A DNA stretch of 64,000 bases from Comamonadaceae bacterium 2PF (GTDB lineage Bacteria; Pseudomonadota; Gammaproteobacteria; Burkholderiales; Burkholderiaceae_C), in assembly GCA_005502875.1 (NCBI GenBank), contig SCMV01000001.1, positions 62,001-126,000 of the forward strand. The letters run 5' to 3'. A program made the position numbers and the translations under genes. The notes under the pieces were generated by a model. It did not search any database. It saw only the letters and a list, made by a program, of their open reading frames with translations, and was not told the origin of the DNA. This document shows, piece by piece, positions 19,268-31,267 of this stretch (positions are counted from its first letter, which is position 1; every line of letters begins with the position of its first letter).

Positions 19268-19558
19268 TCAAAGAATCAATGGTGCATTGAGGTCAAGTAC
19301 AGCCTTGGCCCCAGTGTGCTCCACCTTGCTCTGCCAGTTTTTGCCCAGATAGTAAAAGCGCAGGCTGTCCGTTGTCGGCTCAATGATCGACATCAGCTCA
19401 GCCTTCAACTGTACCCACCGGGCAGGATCCAGCTCAACCTCAAACACCGAAAACTGCACCCGCTGCCCTAGGTTCAGGCAAGCTTTTGCAATCCGTCGCA
19501 AGCGCCTGGCTCCCGCTTTGTCTTGGGTGCTCACGTCATAGCTGACCAAAACCATCAT
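19268..19558 (-). CDS. cas2: CRISPR-associated endoribonuclease Cas2
   Basis: The protein has 96 residues, a normal Cas2 length. It begins MMVLVSYDVST, with the conserved first strand and acidic residue of the ferredoxin fold, followed by RLRRIAKACLNLGQRVQFSVFE. Cas2 forms the core dimer of the Cas1-Cas2 spacer integrase. It starts 10 bp after the cas1 stop and is the last cas gene before the leader. ATG 19555 is an alternative start one codon later. Confidence 0.95.
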   Translation of the reverse strand: MMVLVSYDVSTQDKAGARRLRRIAKACLNLGQRVQFSVFEVELDPARWVQLKAELMSIIEPTTDSLRFYYLGKNWQSKVEHTGAKAVLDLNAPLIL

Positions 19559-19567
19559 GCGCTCACC

Positions 19568-20608
19568 TCATTTCCACAAAAACGGCGGATAGCCATCAAT
19601 GTCGCCACGCAGGTGTCTGGCCATCAACTGCGCCTGCAGAAATGGGAACAGACCGATCGGTGCTTTCTCATCCAGGAAGGCATGTCGAAGCTCTTCGCGC
19701 TTGCGCTCCTGATAAGCCGTCAGCACGACCTTGCGCGAGTCTTCCTTCAGCAGCACGGCTCCGTTGTCCATTGTTTGGAAGTCCTTGGATGTCAGCTGCT
19801 TCAAATTGATGAGAGACAGCGCCAACCGGTCCCCTAGCAGTGGTCGGAACTCTTCCAGCAAGTCCAGCGCAAGGCTCGGACGCCCTGGACGATCACGGTG
19901 CAAGAAGCCCACTGCGGGGTCCAGCCCCACGCTCTCCAAAGCTGATCGGCAGTCATGCGTGATCAATGTGTACAGAAAAGACAGCAATGCATTGACTGCA
20001 TCCATAGGTGGCCTGCGGCTGCGACCCTTGAAGCGCATGGCGGGCTCGTTGCTGCGAATCAGATGATCAAACACACCAAAGTAACTCTGCGCTGCCTCGC
20101 CTTCTAGCCCACGCAGTACGTCGAGGGTTGTTTCACTCTGCACCTTGTCCATGATGCGATCCAGGCGCTTGTGCGCATGGGTGAGCGCCGCTTGGTTTTC
20201 CGCTGTCAGCTTGTGGGCATGGTCACGCAGGCCACGGCCTAAAACCGCCCGCTGGTTGTGCAGCTTGCCCACCAGGATGTTCTGCACGATTTGCGCGCAG
20301 CGAACAGGGTCATCTGTGCACCGGTACTGCTCACGCCGCAGCAACACGTTGCCTGACACGGGGCCTTCAACCCTCGCTTGAAAACGACCATTCGTCGACA
20401 GATATGACACGGTGATGCCTTGCTCTGCGCAATAGCCCATCAGGGGTGGCGAGACCATGACGCGCCCGAGACAAACCAGTCCCTCCAGCATGTGAACAGG
20501 CAAGCGCGCGCGGGTTGCACCGTCCACGTCCATGACGATGTTGGCGCCATCCTTGTGCAGCCAGGCGCCCTCGGTCGTAACGTACAAAGTGTTGAGTTGA
20601 CGCCGCAT
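19568..20608 (-). CDS. cas1: CRISPR integrase Cas1, type I-C
   Basis: The protein has 346 residues, typical of type I-C Cas1. The N-terminal beta domain (LNTLYVTTEGAWLHKDG) and the helical catalytic domain (FRGRSR-like basic segment, LLSFLYTLITHD, GLDPAVGFLHRDRPGRPSLA, DLLEEFRP) carry the conserved Glu, His and Asp region that coordinates metal. Cas1 and Cas2 integrate prespacers at the leader end. It starts 4 bp downstream of the cas4 stop and is translated from the same message. Confidence 0.97.
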   Translation of the reverse strand: MRRQLNTLYVTTEGAWLHKDGANIVMDVDGATRARLPVHMLEGLVCLGRVMVSPPLMGYCAEQGITVSYLSTNGRFQARVEGPVSGNVLLRREQYRCTDDPVRCAQIVQNILVGKLHNQRAVLGRGLRDHAHKLTAENQAALTHAHKRLDRIMDKVQSETTLDVLRGLEGEAAQSYFGVFDHLIRSNEPAMRFKGRSRRPPMDAVNALLSFLYTLITHDCRSALESVGLDPAVGFLHRDRPGRPSLALDLLEEFRPLLGDRLALSLINLKQLTSKDFQTMDNGAVLLKEDSRKVVLTAYQERKREELRHAFLDEKAPIGLFPFLQAQLMARHLRGDIDGYPPFLWK

Positions 20609-20611
20609 GGC

Positions 20612-21244
20612 TCATTCACCTTTCAGTTGCGCACGCAACCAGTGCTGCACAGATTCCCCCCGGTGGAGCAAGCGTGGCTGACACAGGTCGAGCAGAGAGC
20701 AGTTGTCGCAGAGCTTGGCTGAGTACGTGGCCGATGGCGTGCGCCCGCTTGCCACCATGGCCCGCGTGGCCACAATGGTTTCGCAAGTCAGGGCCCGCAA
20801 GGCTTCATCGAAGAGCACCACGGTGCGCCTGCGCGTTTCGCCGTAGTACAGCGCTCCCTCGGGGATGCGACAGCTCAACATGTGCTCCAGGCACAAGGCC
20901 TGCGCGCACAGTTGCACTTCGTCGGCTTGATGGGCCTTGGGGCGACCTCGCTTGTACTCCACAGGGTAGGGGCGCTCAGCGGTGTCGTCTCCCATGTGGA
21001 ACTCGACCACATCGGCGACCCCGGTGATGCCCAGCAGAGGCTGTGCCAGGGGCATGGCAGTGACCGTGCGAACGCCTTTGCGGCGCTCCATCTTGGGCTT
21101 GTCGGCCTTGTCGTGCAGCAGCCTACCTTCAGCGGTGTGCTGGCTTTCTGCCCACAGTTGCTCGACATGGATCAGCGCACATTGTCTGGGGCAATACAGA
21201 AAATGCTGCAAGGCCGACAGGGGGATCAGTGCTTCGTCGCTCAT
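20612..21244 (-). CDS. cas4: Cas4 exonuclease (RecB-like, Fe-S)
   Basis: The protein has 210 residues. An N-terminal cysteine in FLYCPRQCAL and a C-terminal CDNCSLLDLC cluster give the four-cysteine iron-sulfur signature. The RecB-type nuclease core shows GVADVVEF and PVEYKRGRPK (the D and ExK motif). In type I-C, Cas4 trims prespacers and selects the PAM end together with Cas1-Cas2. It lies between cas7 and cas1 with short gaps, the standard I-C order. Confidence 0.96.
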   Translation of the reverse strand: MSDEALIPLSALQHFLYCPRQCALIHVEQLWAESQHTAEGRLLHDKADKPKMERRKGVRTVTAMPLAQPLLGITGVADVVEFHMGDDTAERPYPVEYKRGRPKAHQADEVQLCAQALCLEHMLSCRIPEGALYYGETRRRTVVLFDEALRALTCETIVATRAMVASGRTPSATYSAKLCDNCSLLDLCQPRLLHRGESVQHWLRAQLKGE

Positions 21245-21277
21245 GCGGATGCGCCCCCTTGCCCATTCACACTTTGA

Positions 21278-22167
21278 TCAAAGCAACTCGTGCAACGTGA
21301 CGCCCGATGGCAGCGCATCGCGTTTGACCGACACCTGATAGTCCGTGAAGGCCCGTGCTGGGCCATCCGCATCGGTCGTGAGGCGAGCAACCTCTACCGT
21401 CTCGAAGAGCTTGTGGGCCGGGGCGTTGCCCATGGCGCTTTCGTGCTTGAACACGAAGAGCTTGCGGGCCGCCATCTCGCCACGCGCCGCCGAGCGGTCG
21501 TGCTCAAACATGTTGATGAGCGATTGCCACAGCAGGCTCAAGTCACTGTCAGAAAACCCCGTGCGCTCGGCCAGCTTGGCCGAGACAAAGCCATGCACGC
21601 GGTACAGACCATATGGGATGATGTGCTTGCGGCCCATGGTGCGGTTGTCGCCGCTTTGGTCTTCGGCTTCTTTTTGCGTGGTCACGGCCATGCGGGTGAG
21701 GGACACCTCGATGGGCACGACCGGGTCAATCGATGTGGCGAAAGCCAATTGCACTGGCCCACGCACCTGACCCGCATTCACACCTGTGGTCATGACGGCG
21801 CCAAACGCACGGATGTCAAAGAAGTTGCTGCACATCCAAGCGGTCAGCTCGCGAGCCTTGGCCTCGTCTTTGGGCAGCTTCTTGAGTTCGTCGGCGGTTT
21901 CCTTGTCCAAGCCCACAGCTTTGCGACCGATGGCATGTTGGTTGTTGAGCACGGCCTTCTCTTGCATGTAGATCGCAAAGCCTGCGTTGTCGCCCTTGTC
22001 CAGCGTCACGTAGTTGCGGATCTTGCGTTTGAGGCACACGTCCGTCACCAGACCCTTGTTGGTCTCAGGGTCCAGGCGTGGCAGGTTGCCGGCGTCCGGG
22101 TCACCGTTGGGGTTGCCATTGGTGACGTCAAACAGAAAGACGAATTCGTGGCGGTGTGTGATCGCGC

Positions 22168-22171
<4 letters not shown>
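21278..22171 (-). CDS. cas7: Cascade backbone protein Cas7 (Csd2), type I-C
   Basis: The protein has 297 residues. It begins [20 protein letters not shown] and continues [32 protein letters not shown], a recognisable Csd2 N-terminus. Several copies line the crRNA in the I-C Cascade. Later motifs include [10 protein letters not shown] and [16 protein letters not shown]. The ATG overlaps the cas8c stop by 4 bp, indicating translational coupling. Confidence 0.97.
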
Positions 22172-24896
<2,725 letters not shown>

Positions 24897-24906
24897 TTAT
24901 AGAACA

Positions 24907-24942
24907 CCTGCCGCAGCAAGCTGCTATAGCTTAACTAACGAA
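24907..24942 (-). promoter_or_regulatory. Partial protospacer with TTC PAM matching the guide
   Basis: On the minus strand TTC (24942-24940) is followed by GTTAGTTAAGCTATAGC. The first 8 nt equal the start of the pseudo-spacer, and positions 10, 11 and 15-17 also match (13 of 17). TTC directly 5' of the protospacer is the known I-C PAM. The site starts 7 bp after the cas3 stop and ends about 12 bp before the -35 box of the downstream promoter. Confidence 0.55.
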
Positions 24943-24948
24943 GTGACA

Positions 24949-27234
24949 TCACCAGCCTAGCGCCTGAACATTGATGAACGACGGCTCATCCCAACTGAGC
25001 CCTACATGACGGTCATACAAGCTCTCATTGGCCAACACCATGAACTGATCCCCCCACTCTTTCGGACGGACTGCCTCGATGGCTCCCGCCTTGCGCAAGG
25101 CTTCAAAGCCGTGCCGAGGTACCTGCACCAGATACCGTTGCAATCGGCGGCTGATGCCTTGCACGCCGTCGGCGAATTGCAGGTCACGGATGGCGTTCCT
25201 GGCCTCATCGTCAAACGGAATGATCACGGGCATCTGCACGCTGTCGATCATCTTGAATTGTTCAGCCAAGGTGTCCATGGGCAGGCTGTCGATCTTTGCT
25301 CTTTTGAGCAGGCCCAGCAAGTTCAAGGCGTCCAGTGCCTCATCGCCTTTTTGCCAATAGAGCTGCTTGAAATAGCGTTCGATGGCCACTGGGTCCAGCG
25401 GGTCGCCCTGGTGGTTTCTCAGCACTTCGCGGGTCACATCGGCAAACTGACGCAGCTCAGGTGGCGCCTTCCAATCGGCATTGGCATTGGCAAAGATGCG
25501 TACTTCGCTGTCTTCCGCAGCCCATCGGCCTTCGCGGTTGCAACGCCCCGCCGCTTGGGCGATTGAGTCGAGCCCAGCTTCGGCCCTGTATACCGTGGGG
25601 AAAGCAACGTCCACGCCGGCTTCAATCAGCGCTGTGGATACCAACCGGCAAGGTTGCCTTTGGTTCAAGGCTTCGCGCGCTGTGGACAATACCTGGCTGC
25701 GGTGCGCCGCGCACATGAGCGTGGTCAAGTGGTAGACGCCGCTCAAGTCCGACATGCCTTGGTACAAGGCCCGCGCATGGCGACGGTTGTTGACGATGCA
25801 CAGCACTTGTTCGCGCTCGCGCAACTGGCTCAACAAGTCCGAATCGTCCAGCGCACCGACGTGCCTGACCGTGACGCGCTTGAGTTGCTGGAAGAGTCTG
25901 GATGGATCGGGTGCCAGCTCACGCACGTTTTCAAGGCCGCCTTCAAAGCCTTCGAGGCCCCTCGCCGCATCGGGCGCCGTCAACGCAGGCTGAGTGGCCG
26001 TGCACAGCACCACACTGCTGCGGTAGTTGCGCGCAAGCTCATCCAATGCCGCCACGCAGGGGCGCAGCACCTTCAACGGCATGGTCTGCGCTTCATCCAA
26101 GATCACCACGCTGTTGGCGATGTTGTGGAGCTTGCGGCATTTGGAGGGGCGGTCCGCAAACAGGCTTTCGAAGAACTGCACCGCCGTGGTGACGACGATG
26201 GGCGAATCCCAGTTCTCCATGGCGAGGCGCACCTTCTCGCGGGCTTCTTTGCTGTCGCGCGGGTCATCCGAGAAGGCGCTGTGGTGCTCCAGCACGGCGG
26301 TTTCGCCCCAAGGGCCCAGGGCTTGGCGGAAAACCGCTGCGTTTTGCTCCACGATGCTGGTGAAGGGGATCACGAAGATCACGCGCTGCAGGCCGTGACG
26401 GATGGCGTGGTCCAGCGCAAAGGCGAGTGATGCCAATGTTTTGCCGCCACCTGTGGGCACGGTGAGCGAGAACAGGCCAGGCTTCAACTCGGCCTGAGCG
26501 CGCACATGCTGGAGGATCTCGGCACGAATCTGGTTGACCGGCTTGTCTGCACGAAAGCCCGTCAGGTGCAGGTCCAGCGCCGCTTTCAGGTCTGCCAGGG
26601 TGGGCCCTGTGCCCAGTTCAGGGCGCAGCGTGGGCCGGCCTTCCACGCCGTTGTAGAAGGCCTCGGTGTCCAGGAAGTCGGCATCCACCAGGCATGAAAA
26701 CAGCATGCGCACCAGAAAGGCCATCTGGAACATGCCTCGCGCCGGGTGGGGCTTGATGAAGCTCGGCATGGGCAGGACTGCAGGCACAGGCAGCTCGCTT
26801 TGCCATTGAGGATGCAGCTCCGGTAAATCTGTCGCCAGGCGCTCTTGCAGGCTGCTTCGGCGGCCTTCACCTTGACCGTTGGCCAGTCCCGCATGGTGTC
26901 CGGCAATGGCATAGGCCAGCAGATAGCCCAATGTCGGATAGCGCTCCAAAGCGATGCGGGCGCCCCAGGTCGAATGGTCGACCCGTTCTGGGCTGCCCTT
27001 CAACCGGGCTTGAAACTCACTTGTGTACTTGCCCAGGTCATGCAAAAGCCCAGTGCAATCGGCCAGAGCGCCACCCCCGAAGGCGTTTCCGAACTGAGCG
27101 GCCAGGGCTGCCACGTCGATGAGGTGCGCTGACAGGGGCTGCCATGCGCTTTCGTTGAGCCCTTCGGCCGAGTGAGCGTAGAAGGGCGCGTACGGCCCTG
27201 CTTGCTGGACTTTTTTCGATGGCGCGGTCACCAT
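24949..27234 (-). CDS. cas3: Cas3 HD nuclease-helicase, type I-C
   Basis: The protein has 761 residues. The N-terminal HD nuclease has LLHDLGKY and AIAGHHAG. The superfamily-2 helicase follows with VPTGGGKT (Walker A), VVILDEAQTMP (motif II), CTATQPAL (motif III) and QAAGRCNREG (motif VI). Cas3 is recruited by Cascade at an R-loop and degrades target DNA. AGGGGAGCC precedes ATG 27234, so this start is well supported. It is the first gene of the locus and is separated from cas5c by an unusual 262-bp gap with its own promoter. Confidence 0.97.
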   Translation of the reverse strand: MVTAPSKKVQQAGPYAPFYAHSAEGLNESAWQPLSAHLIDVAALAAQFGNAFGGGALADCTGLLHDLGKYTSEFQARLKGSPERVDHSTWGARIALERYPTLGYLLAYAIAGHHAGLANGQGEGRRSSLQERLATDLPELHPQWQSELPVPAVLPMPSFIKPHPARGMFQMAFLVRMLFSCLVDADFLDTEAFYNGVEGRPTLRPELGTGPTLADLKAALDLHLTGFRADKPVNQIRAEILQHVRAQAELKPGLFSLTVPTGGGKTLASLAFALDHAIRHGLQRVIFVIPFTSIVEQNAAVFRQALGPWGETAVLEHHSAFSDDPRDSKEAREKVRLAMENWDSPIVVTTAVQFFESLFADRPSKCRKLHNIANSVVILDEAQTMPLKVLRPCVAALDELARNYRSSVVLCTATQPALTAPDAARGLEGFEGGLENVRELAPDPSRLFQQLKRVTVRHVGALDDSDLLSQLREREQVLCIVNNRRHARALYQGMSDLSGVYHLTTLMCAAHRSQVLSTAREALNQRQPCRLVSTALIEAGVDVAFPTVYRAEAGLDSIAQAAGRCNREGRWAAEDSEVRIFANANADWKAPPELRQFADVTREVLRNHQGDPLDPVAIERYFKQLYWQKGDEALDALNLLGLLKRAKIDSLPMDTLAEQFKMIDSVQMPVIIPFDDEARNAIRDLQFADGVQGISRRLQRYLVQVPRHGFEALRKAGAIEAVRPKEWGDQFMVLANESLYDRHVGLSWDEPSFINVQALGW

Positions 27235-27269
27235 GGCTCCCCTGTTTTTGGGTTGTAGGTGCCGTGGAC

Positions 27270-27312
27270 TTTATGACGATCTTGGCCTTTTTGTGAACCT
27301 GGATCGTTCACA
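27270..27312 (-). promoter_or_regulatory. Candidate cas3 promoter with overlapping operator dyad
   Basis: Minus strand TTCACA (27297-27292), 16-bp spacer, CATAAA (27275-27270). A perfect dyad TGTGAAC-N7-GTTCACA (27292-27312) covers the -35 box, suggesting repression by an unidentified regulator. Confidence 0.45.
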
Positions 27313-27382
27313 CGGTTTGGGCGGGATTTGCCTGGTCAAACATGCGCTCTGTCCGCTAACAAGCTGAAAGATGCACCAAATG

Positions 27383-27407
27383 AGAAGGCCGCTGTATGCG
27401 GCCTTCT
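27383..27407. terminator. Terminator hairpin between acyl-CoA cluster and cas3
   Basis: A 10-bp stem AGAAGGCCGC/GCGGCCTTCT with a 5-nt loop. It lies 50 bp after the stop of the minus-strand BKACE gene, and a T-rich stretch follows on the plus side. It probably isolates the metabolic operon from the cas promoter. Confidence 0.6.
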
Positions 27408-27458
27408 GTCTTTCTGTTGCGGGCCTTTGGGGGCCCGGGTCTTGTCGCTGTCAGGCCG

Positions 27459-28358
27459 TCAAGCCGCCAACGCCACCGCCCCCACCCCGTGGAACTTCGC
27501 ATCCCGCAACCCCAACATCTGCCGCGCCTCAGCCGGCGAAGCCACCTCGCGCCCCGCACGCTTCGCACACGCAGCCAGCGCCTCGATCAACTGCCCATTG
27601 CCCGAAGTCTTCTCGCCACCCGGCAGGTAGAAGGTGTCTTCCACGCCGGTGCGCAGCATGCCGCCGAGGTCGGCCGTGGCCTGGTGCACGGCCCAGATCT
27701 CTTCGCGGCCGATCAAGGTGGTCTGCCAGATCGTGTTCGGCTCGCGGTACTTGACCAGCAGCTTGAGCAGCTCGGCGTCGGCCGGCATGCCCGAGGCCAC
27801 GCCCATCACGAAGTTGTACTCCAGGTGCTCGGCCATGCCGGCCTTCTGGTACATGCCCACCGAACGCACGATGCCCACGTCGAAGCACTCGAACTCGGGG
27901 CGCGTGCCGGTCTCGTTCATCACGTCGATCATGGCCTTGACCTTGTCGACCGTGTTGTCGAAGAGCATGGGCGGCCAGGCCCACTGGCCGTTGTCCTTGA
28001 TCTTGAGGTAGTTCAGGCTGCCGGCGTTGCAGGCCGCGATTTCGGGGCGCACGGCGCGGATGCAGGCCGCTGGGCCGCTGATGTCGGGCCCCACCACGCC
28101 GGTGGTCAGGTTGATGATGACGCCCGGGCAAGCCTCGCGGATGGCCGTGTCGATCTCGCCGGCCACAGCCGGGTCCCAGCTGGGAAAGCGCCCCATGCCG
28201 GGCTCTTGGCGGCGCAGGTGCACGTGCATGATCGAGGCGCCGGCGTCATAGGCCTCGCGCGCGGCGGCGGCCATCTGCTGGGCGGTGACGGGCACGGGGT
28301 GCTGCGCCGGGTCGGTGAGCACGCCGGTCAGCGCGCAGGTCAGGATGGCCTTGTCCAT
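27459..28358 (-). CDS. Beta-keto acid cleavage enzyme (BKACE, 3-keto-5-aminohexanoate cleavage family)
   Basis: The protein has 299 residues, the family length. The TIM-barrel signatures are seen: AILTCALTG at the start, HVHLRRQEPG (the zinc-binding HxH), IINLTTG, EIAACNAGSLNY, EFECFDVG and a late TGVEDTFYLPGG. The family condenses a beta-keto acid with acetyl-CoA to give acetoacetate and a new CoA ester; substrates vary widely. It starts one base after the carboxylase alpha-subunit stop and closes the cluster. Here it could take the place of a 3-hydroxy-acyl-CoA lyase; that is inference. Confidence 0.85.
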   Translation of the reverse strand: MDKAILTCALTGVLTDPAQHPVPVTAQQMAAAAREAYDAGASIMHVHLRRQEPGMGRFPSWDPAVAGEIDTAIREACPGVIINLTTGVVGPDISGPAACIRAVRPEIAACNAGSLNYLKIKDNGQWAWPPMLFDNTVDKVKAMIDVMNETGTRPEFECFDVGIVRSVGMYQKAGMAEHLEYNFVMGVASGMPADAELLKLLVKYREPNTIWQTTLIGREEIWAVHQATADLGGMLRTGVEDTFYLPGGEKTSGNGQLIEALAACAKRAGREVASPAEARQMLGLRDAKFHGVGAVALAA

Positions 28359-28359
28359 G

Positions 28360-30336
28360 TCAGTCTTCCTTGTTGAGTTCGATGTCGATCAGCAGGGTCT
28401 TGGCCTGCACCTGGTCGCCGGCTTTGGCGTAGACGCTTTTCACCACGCCTGGCGCCTGGGCGTTGAGCCACATTTCCATCTTCATGGCCTCGATGGCCAG
28501 CAGGGGTTGGCCTTCGGTGACGGCGTCACCGGCCTGCACCAGCACCTGCGTGACGGTGCCGGCCACGGGGGCCAGCGCGCGGCTGGGGTCCATCGCGTTG
28601 CCCGCATCGGGCCAGGCCGAGACCTCGGTGAAGGGGAAGGCGGTGGCGTCGATGACGAGGTTCAGGGTGTCGCCCAACCACACGGCGCGCACGCGGCGCT
28701 GCACGCCGTCGAGCTCGATGCGGACTTCGCCTTGTTCGGCGTCTTCGCTCAGCAGGCGCAGCGTGATCGGCGTGGCATGCGGCTCCAGGGCCACGCGGTA
28801 GACACCGTTCGACGCCGCGGTCGCGCGCAGCGTGCGCTTGACGGTGTCTTGCTGCAAGGGCAGGTCCCAGGCGCTGACGCTGTCGGCGCGCAGCAGCTTG
28901 GCCGTGCCTTGCTGACGTGCGCCGAACAGGGCCCCTGCGATCAGCCAGGCCTCGTCCGAAGCCACCGGGGCCTGCAGGATGGGGTCGCCTTCGCTTTGCC
29001 ACTGGTCGATCAGCGTGGTGGTCATGCTGCCTTCGCGAAAGCGCGGGTGGTCGACCAGGTCGCGCAGGAAGCGGGCGTTGTGCTTCAGACCCAGCAGCGG
29101 CGCGTCGTCCAGCGTGGCCATCAGGCGGCGGATGGCGTCGGCGCGGTCGCGGCCGTGCACGATGAGCTTGGCCACCATCGGGTCGTAGTGCGGCGTGACC
29201 TCGCCACCTTCGCGGATGCCGTCGTCGATGCGCACGCCGTCGTACAGCGCCAGCGCCGGGCGCCACCACTGCACCGGGCCGGTCTGCGGCGCGAAGCCGG
29301 CGTACGGGTCTTCGGCGTACAGGCGCGCCTCGATGGCGTGGCCGCTCAAGGTGATGTCTTCCTGCTTGACGGGCAGCGGCTGGCCTTCGGCCACGCGGAT
29401 CTGCCACTCGACCAGGTCGAAGCCCGAGACCATTTCGGTGACCGGGTGCTCGACCTGCAAGCGGGTGTTCATCTCCAGGAAGTAGTGGTTCAGGCCCTGG
29501 TCGACGATGTACTCGATGGTGCCGGCGCCGCGGTAGCCGATGGCCTGAGCAGCCAGCACGGCGTCACGGCCCATGCGTTCACGCATGGCGGGGCTGACCA
29601 CGGGCGAGGGCGATTCTTCGATCACCTTCTGGCGGCGGCGCTGGGCCGTGCAGTCGCGCTCGCCGATGTAGACGGCGTTGCCGTGCGCATCCGCGAACAC
29701 CTGGATCTCGATGTGGCGACCGTCGAGGATCAGGCGCTCGAGCATCAGCGTGCCGTCGCCGAAGGCGTTCTGCGCTTCCCGGCGCGCGCTGGTGACGGCT
29801 TGGGCGAGCTCGGCCTTTTCATGCACCAGGCGCATGCCGCGCCCGCCGCCACCGCTGACGGCCTTGACCAGCAGCGGGTAGCCCATGCGCTCGGCTTGTT
29901 CGATCAGGGTGGCGTCGTCCTGCTTGTCGCCCAGGTAGCCGGGCGCGCAGGGCACGCCCGCTTCGATCATGGCGCGCTTGGCACCGGCCTTGTCGCCCAT
30001 CACGCGGATGGCTTGTGGGCCCGGGCCGATGAAGGTCACGCCCGCGTCGGCGCAGGCTTGCGCGAAGTCGGCGTTCTCCGACAGGAAGCCGTAGCCGGGG
30101 TGCAGCGCGTTGGCGCCGGTCTTGCGGCAAGCGCCAAGCAAGGCTTCAACGTTGAGGTAGGACTGCGCGGCGGCAGCGGGCCCGATGCAGACGGCCTCGT
30201 CGGCCAGGGACACGTGTGGCGCCCGGGCATCGGCCTCGCTGTAGACGGCCACCGTGCGGTAGCCCAGCTTGCGGGCGGTGCGGATGACACGGCAGGCGAT
30301 CTCGCCGCGGTTCGCGATCAGGATTTTCTTGATCAT
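28360..30336 (-). CDS. Acyl-CoA carboxylase alpha subunit (biotin carboxylase + biotin carrier)
   Basis: The protein has 658 residues. It starts KKILIANRGEIACRVIRTAR, the classical biotin carboxylase N-terminus, and continues with the ATP-grasp domain (SGGGGRGMR, EMNTRLQVEHPVTE). A middle domain links to the C-terminal carrier with EAMKMEM, the biotinylation site. It carboxylates biotin and works with the beta subunit encoded at 32544-34154. Length and layout match methylcrotonyl- and geranyl-CoA carboxylases (LiuD/AtuF). The partner genes suggest the geranyl type, but the substrate is not proven. Confidence 0.9.
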   Translation of the reverse strand: MIKKILIANRGEIACRVIRTARKLGYRTVAVYSEADARAPHVSLADEAVCIGPAAAAQSYLNVEALLGACRKTGANALHPGYGFLSENADFAQACADAGVTFIGPGPQAIRVMGDKAGAKRAMIEAGVPCAPGYLGDKQDDATLIEQAERMGYPLLVKAVSGGGGRGMRLVHEKAELAQAVTSARREAQNAFGDGTLMLERLILDGRHIEIQVFADAHGNAVYIGERDCTAQRRRQKVIEESPSPVVSPAMRERMGRDAVLAAQAIGYRGAGTIEYIVDQGLNHYFLEMNTRLQVEHPVTEMVSGFDLVEWQIRVAEGQPLPVKQEDITLSGHAIEARLYAEDPYAGFAPQTGPVQWWRPALALYDGVRIDDGIREGGEVTPHYDPMVAKLIVHGRDRADAIRRLMATLDDAPLLGLKHNARFLRDLVDHPRFREGSMTTTLIDQWQSEGDPILQAPVASDEAWLIAGALFGARQQGTAKLLRADSVSAWDLPLQQDTVKRTLRATAASNGVYRVALEPHATPITLRLLSEDAEQGEVRIELDGVQRRVRAVWLGDTLNLVIDATAFPFTEVSAWPDAGNAMDPSRALAPVAGTVTQVLVQAGDAVTEGQPLLAIEAMKMEMWLNAQAPGVVKSVYAKAGDQVQAKTLLIDIELNKED

Positions 30337-30343
30337 GGTGTGA

Positions 30344-31174
30344 TCAGCCTTGTTGGGGAACCCACTTGGGTTTGCGCTTTTGCATGAAGGCGCCGGTGCC
30401 TTCCTGGCCTTCTTCGCTGAGCACGGCTTGGGCGAACAGCTGTGCGGCGTCTTCCACCAGTTGCTCCGGCGGGGTCAGGCAGGCGCGGGCCAGCAGGCCC
30501 TTGGTGGTGGCGATGGCTTGCGGGCCACAGGCCAGGATGCTGGCGAGCGTGCGCTGCAGCGCACCTTCGAGTTCGCCGGTGTTGCTGTGCACTTCGTGCA
30601 CCAGTCGCAGGGTCAGGGCTTCGGCCGCGTTGATCTTGGCGCCGGTCACCGACAGGCGCTTGGCCTCGGCGTAGCCCAGGCGCTCGACCAGGAAGGGCGC
30701 GATCTGCGCGGGGATGATGCCCAGCGAGGTCTCGGGCAGGCGGAAGGCCACGGTGTCCAGCGCCAGGCTGACGTCGGACACGCAGGCCAGACCGAAGCCA
30801 CCGCCCATCACCGTGCCTTCCAGCACCGTGACGATGGGCAGGGGCGAGCGGGCGTAGGCCAGGCACAGGCGCCCGAAGGCGGCGTTGGTTTCGGCCACGG
30901 GGTTGAGTCCTTCGACCGGGTCGGGCGCGGCCTGCATCTGCGCCAGCTTCATGCGCGCCTGCGCCATGTCGGAGATGTCGCCGCCCGCGCAGAAGTGACC
31001 GCCGCTGCCCCGCACCACCACCGCGCGCACGTTGGGGTCCTGTTCGGCGGCCTTCAGCGCGGTCAGCAGCTCGCTGACCATGGCCAGCGACATGGCGTTG
31101 CGCACCTCGGGGCGGTTGAGCGTGAGGGTGCAGACGCCTTGCGTGGTCTGGACCTGGATGGTGGTGTGGGACAT
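30344..31174 (-). CDS. Enoyl-CoA hydratase/isomerase family protein (AtuE/LiuC-like)
   Basis: The protein has 276 residues of crotonase fold. Oxyanion-hole motifs are HFCAGGDISDM and VMGGGFGLACVSDV. Catalytic-region glutamate sits in FRLPETSLGIIPAQI. It should hydrate the unsaturated dicarboxyl-CoA made by the carboxylase. It is 7 bp upstream of the alpha subunit on the same transcript. The position matches liuC in leucine degradation and atuE in acyclic terpene degradation; sequence alone does not settle which. Confidence 0.85.
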   Translation of the reverse strand: MSHTTIQVQTTQGVCTLTLNRPEVRNAMSLAMVSELLTALKAAEQDPNVRAVVVRGSGGHFCAGGDISDMAQARMKLAQMQAAPDPVEGLNPVAETNAAFGRLCLAYARSPLPIVTVLEGTVMGGGFGLACVSDVSLALDTVAFRLPETSLGIIPAQIAPFLVERLGYAEAKRLSVTGAKINAAEALTLRLVHEVHSNTGELEGALQRTLASILACGPQAIATTKGLLARACLTPPEQLVEDAAQLFAQAVLSEEGQEGTGAFMQKRKPKWVPQQG

Positions 31175-31267
31175 GGAGGCGGTCGGTTGAAGGTGACAGC
31201 GTCGGTGGAGGAGCGTGGCCCTCTGTCGGGGCCTTGACGTGGGGTGCAGCGTCGGCGAACGCGGTGC

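Noticed and set aside
24923-24951. Possible promoter directly on the pseudo-target (TATAGC with TGATGT)
   Set aside because: The -35 match is poor at every allowed spacing; the promoter at 24867-24895 is much better.
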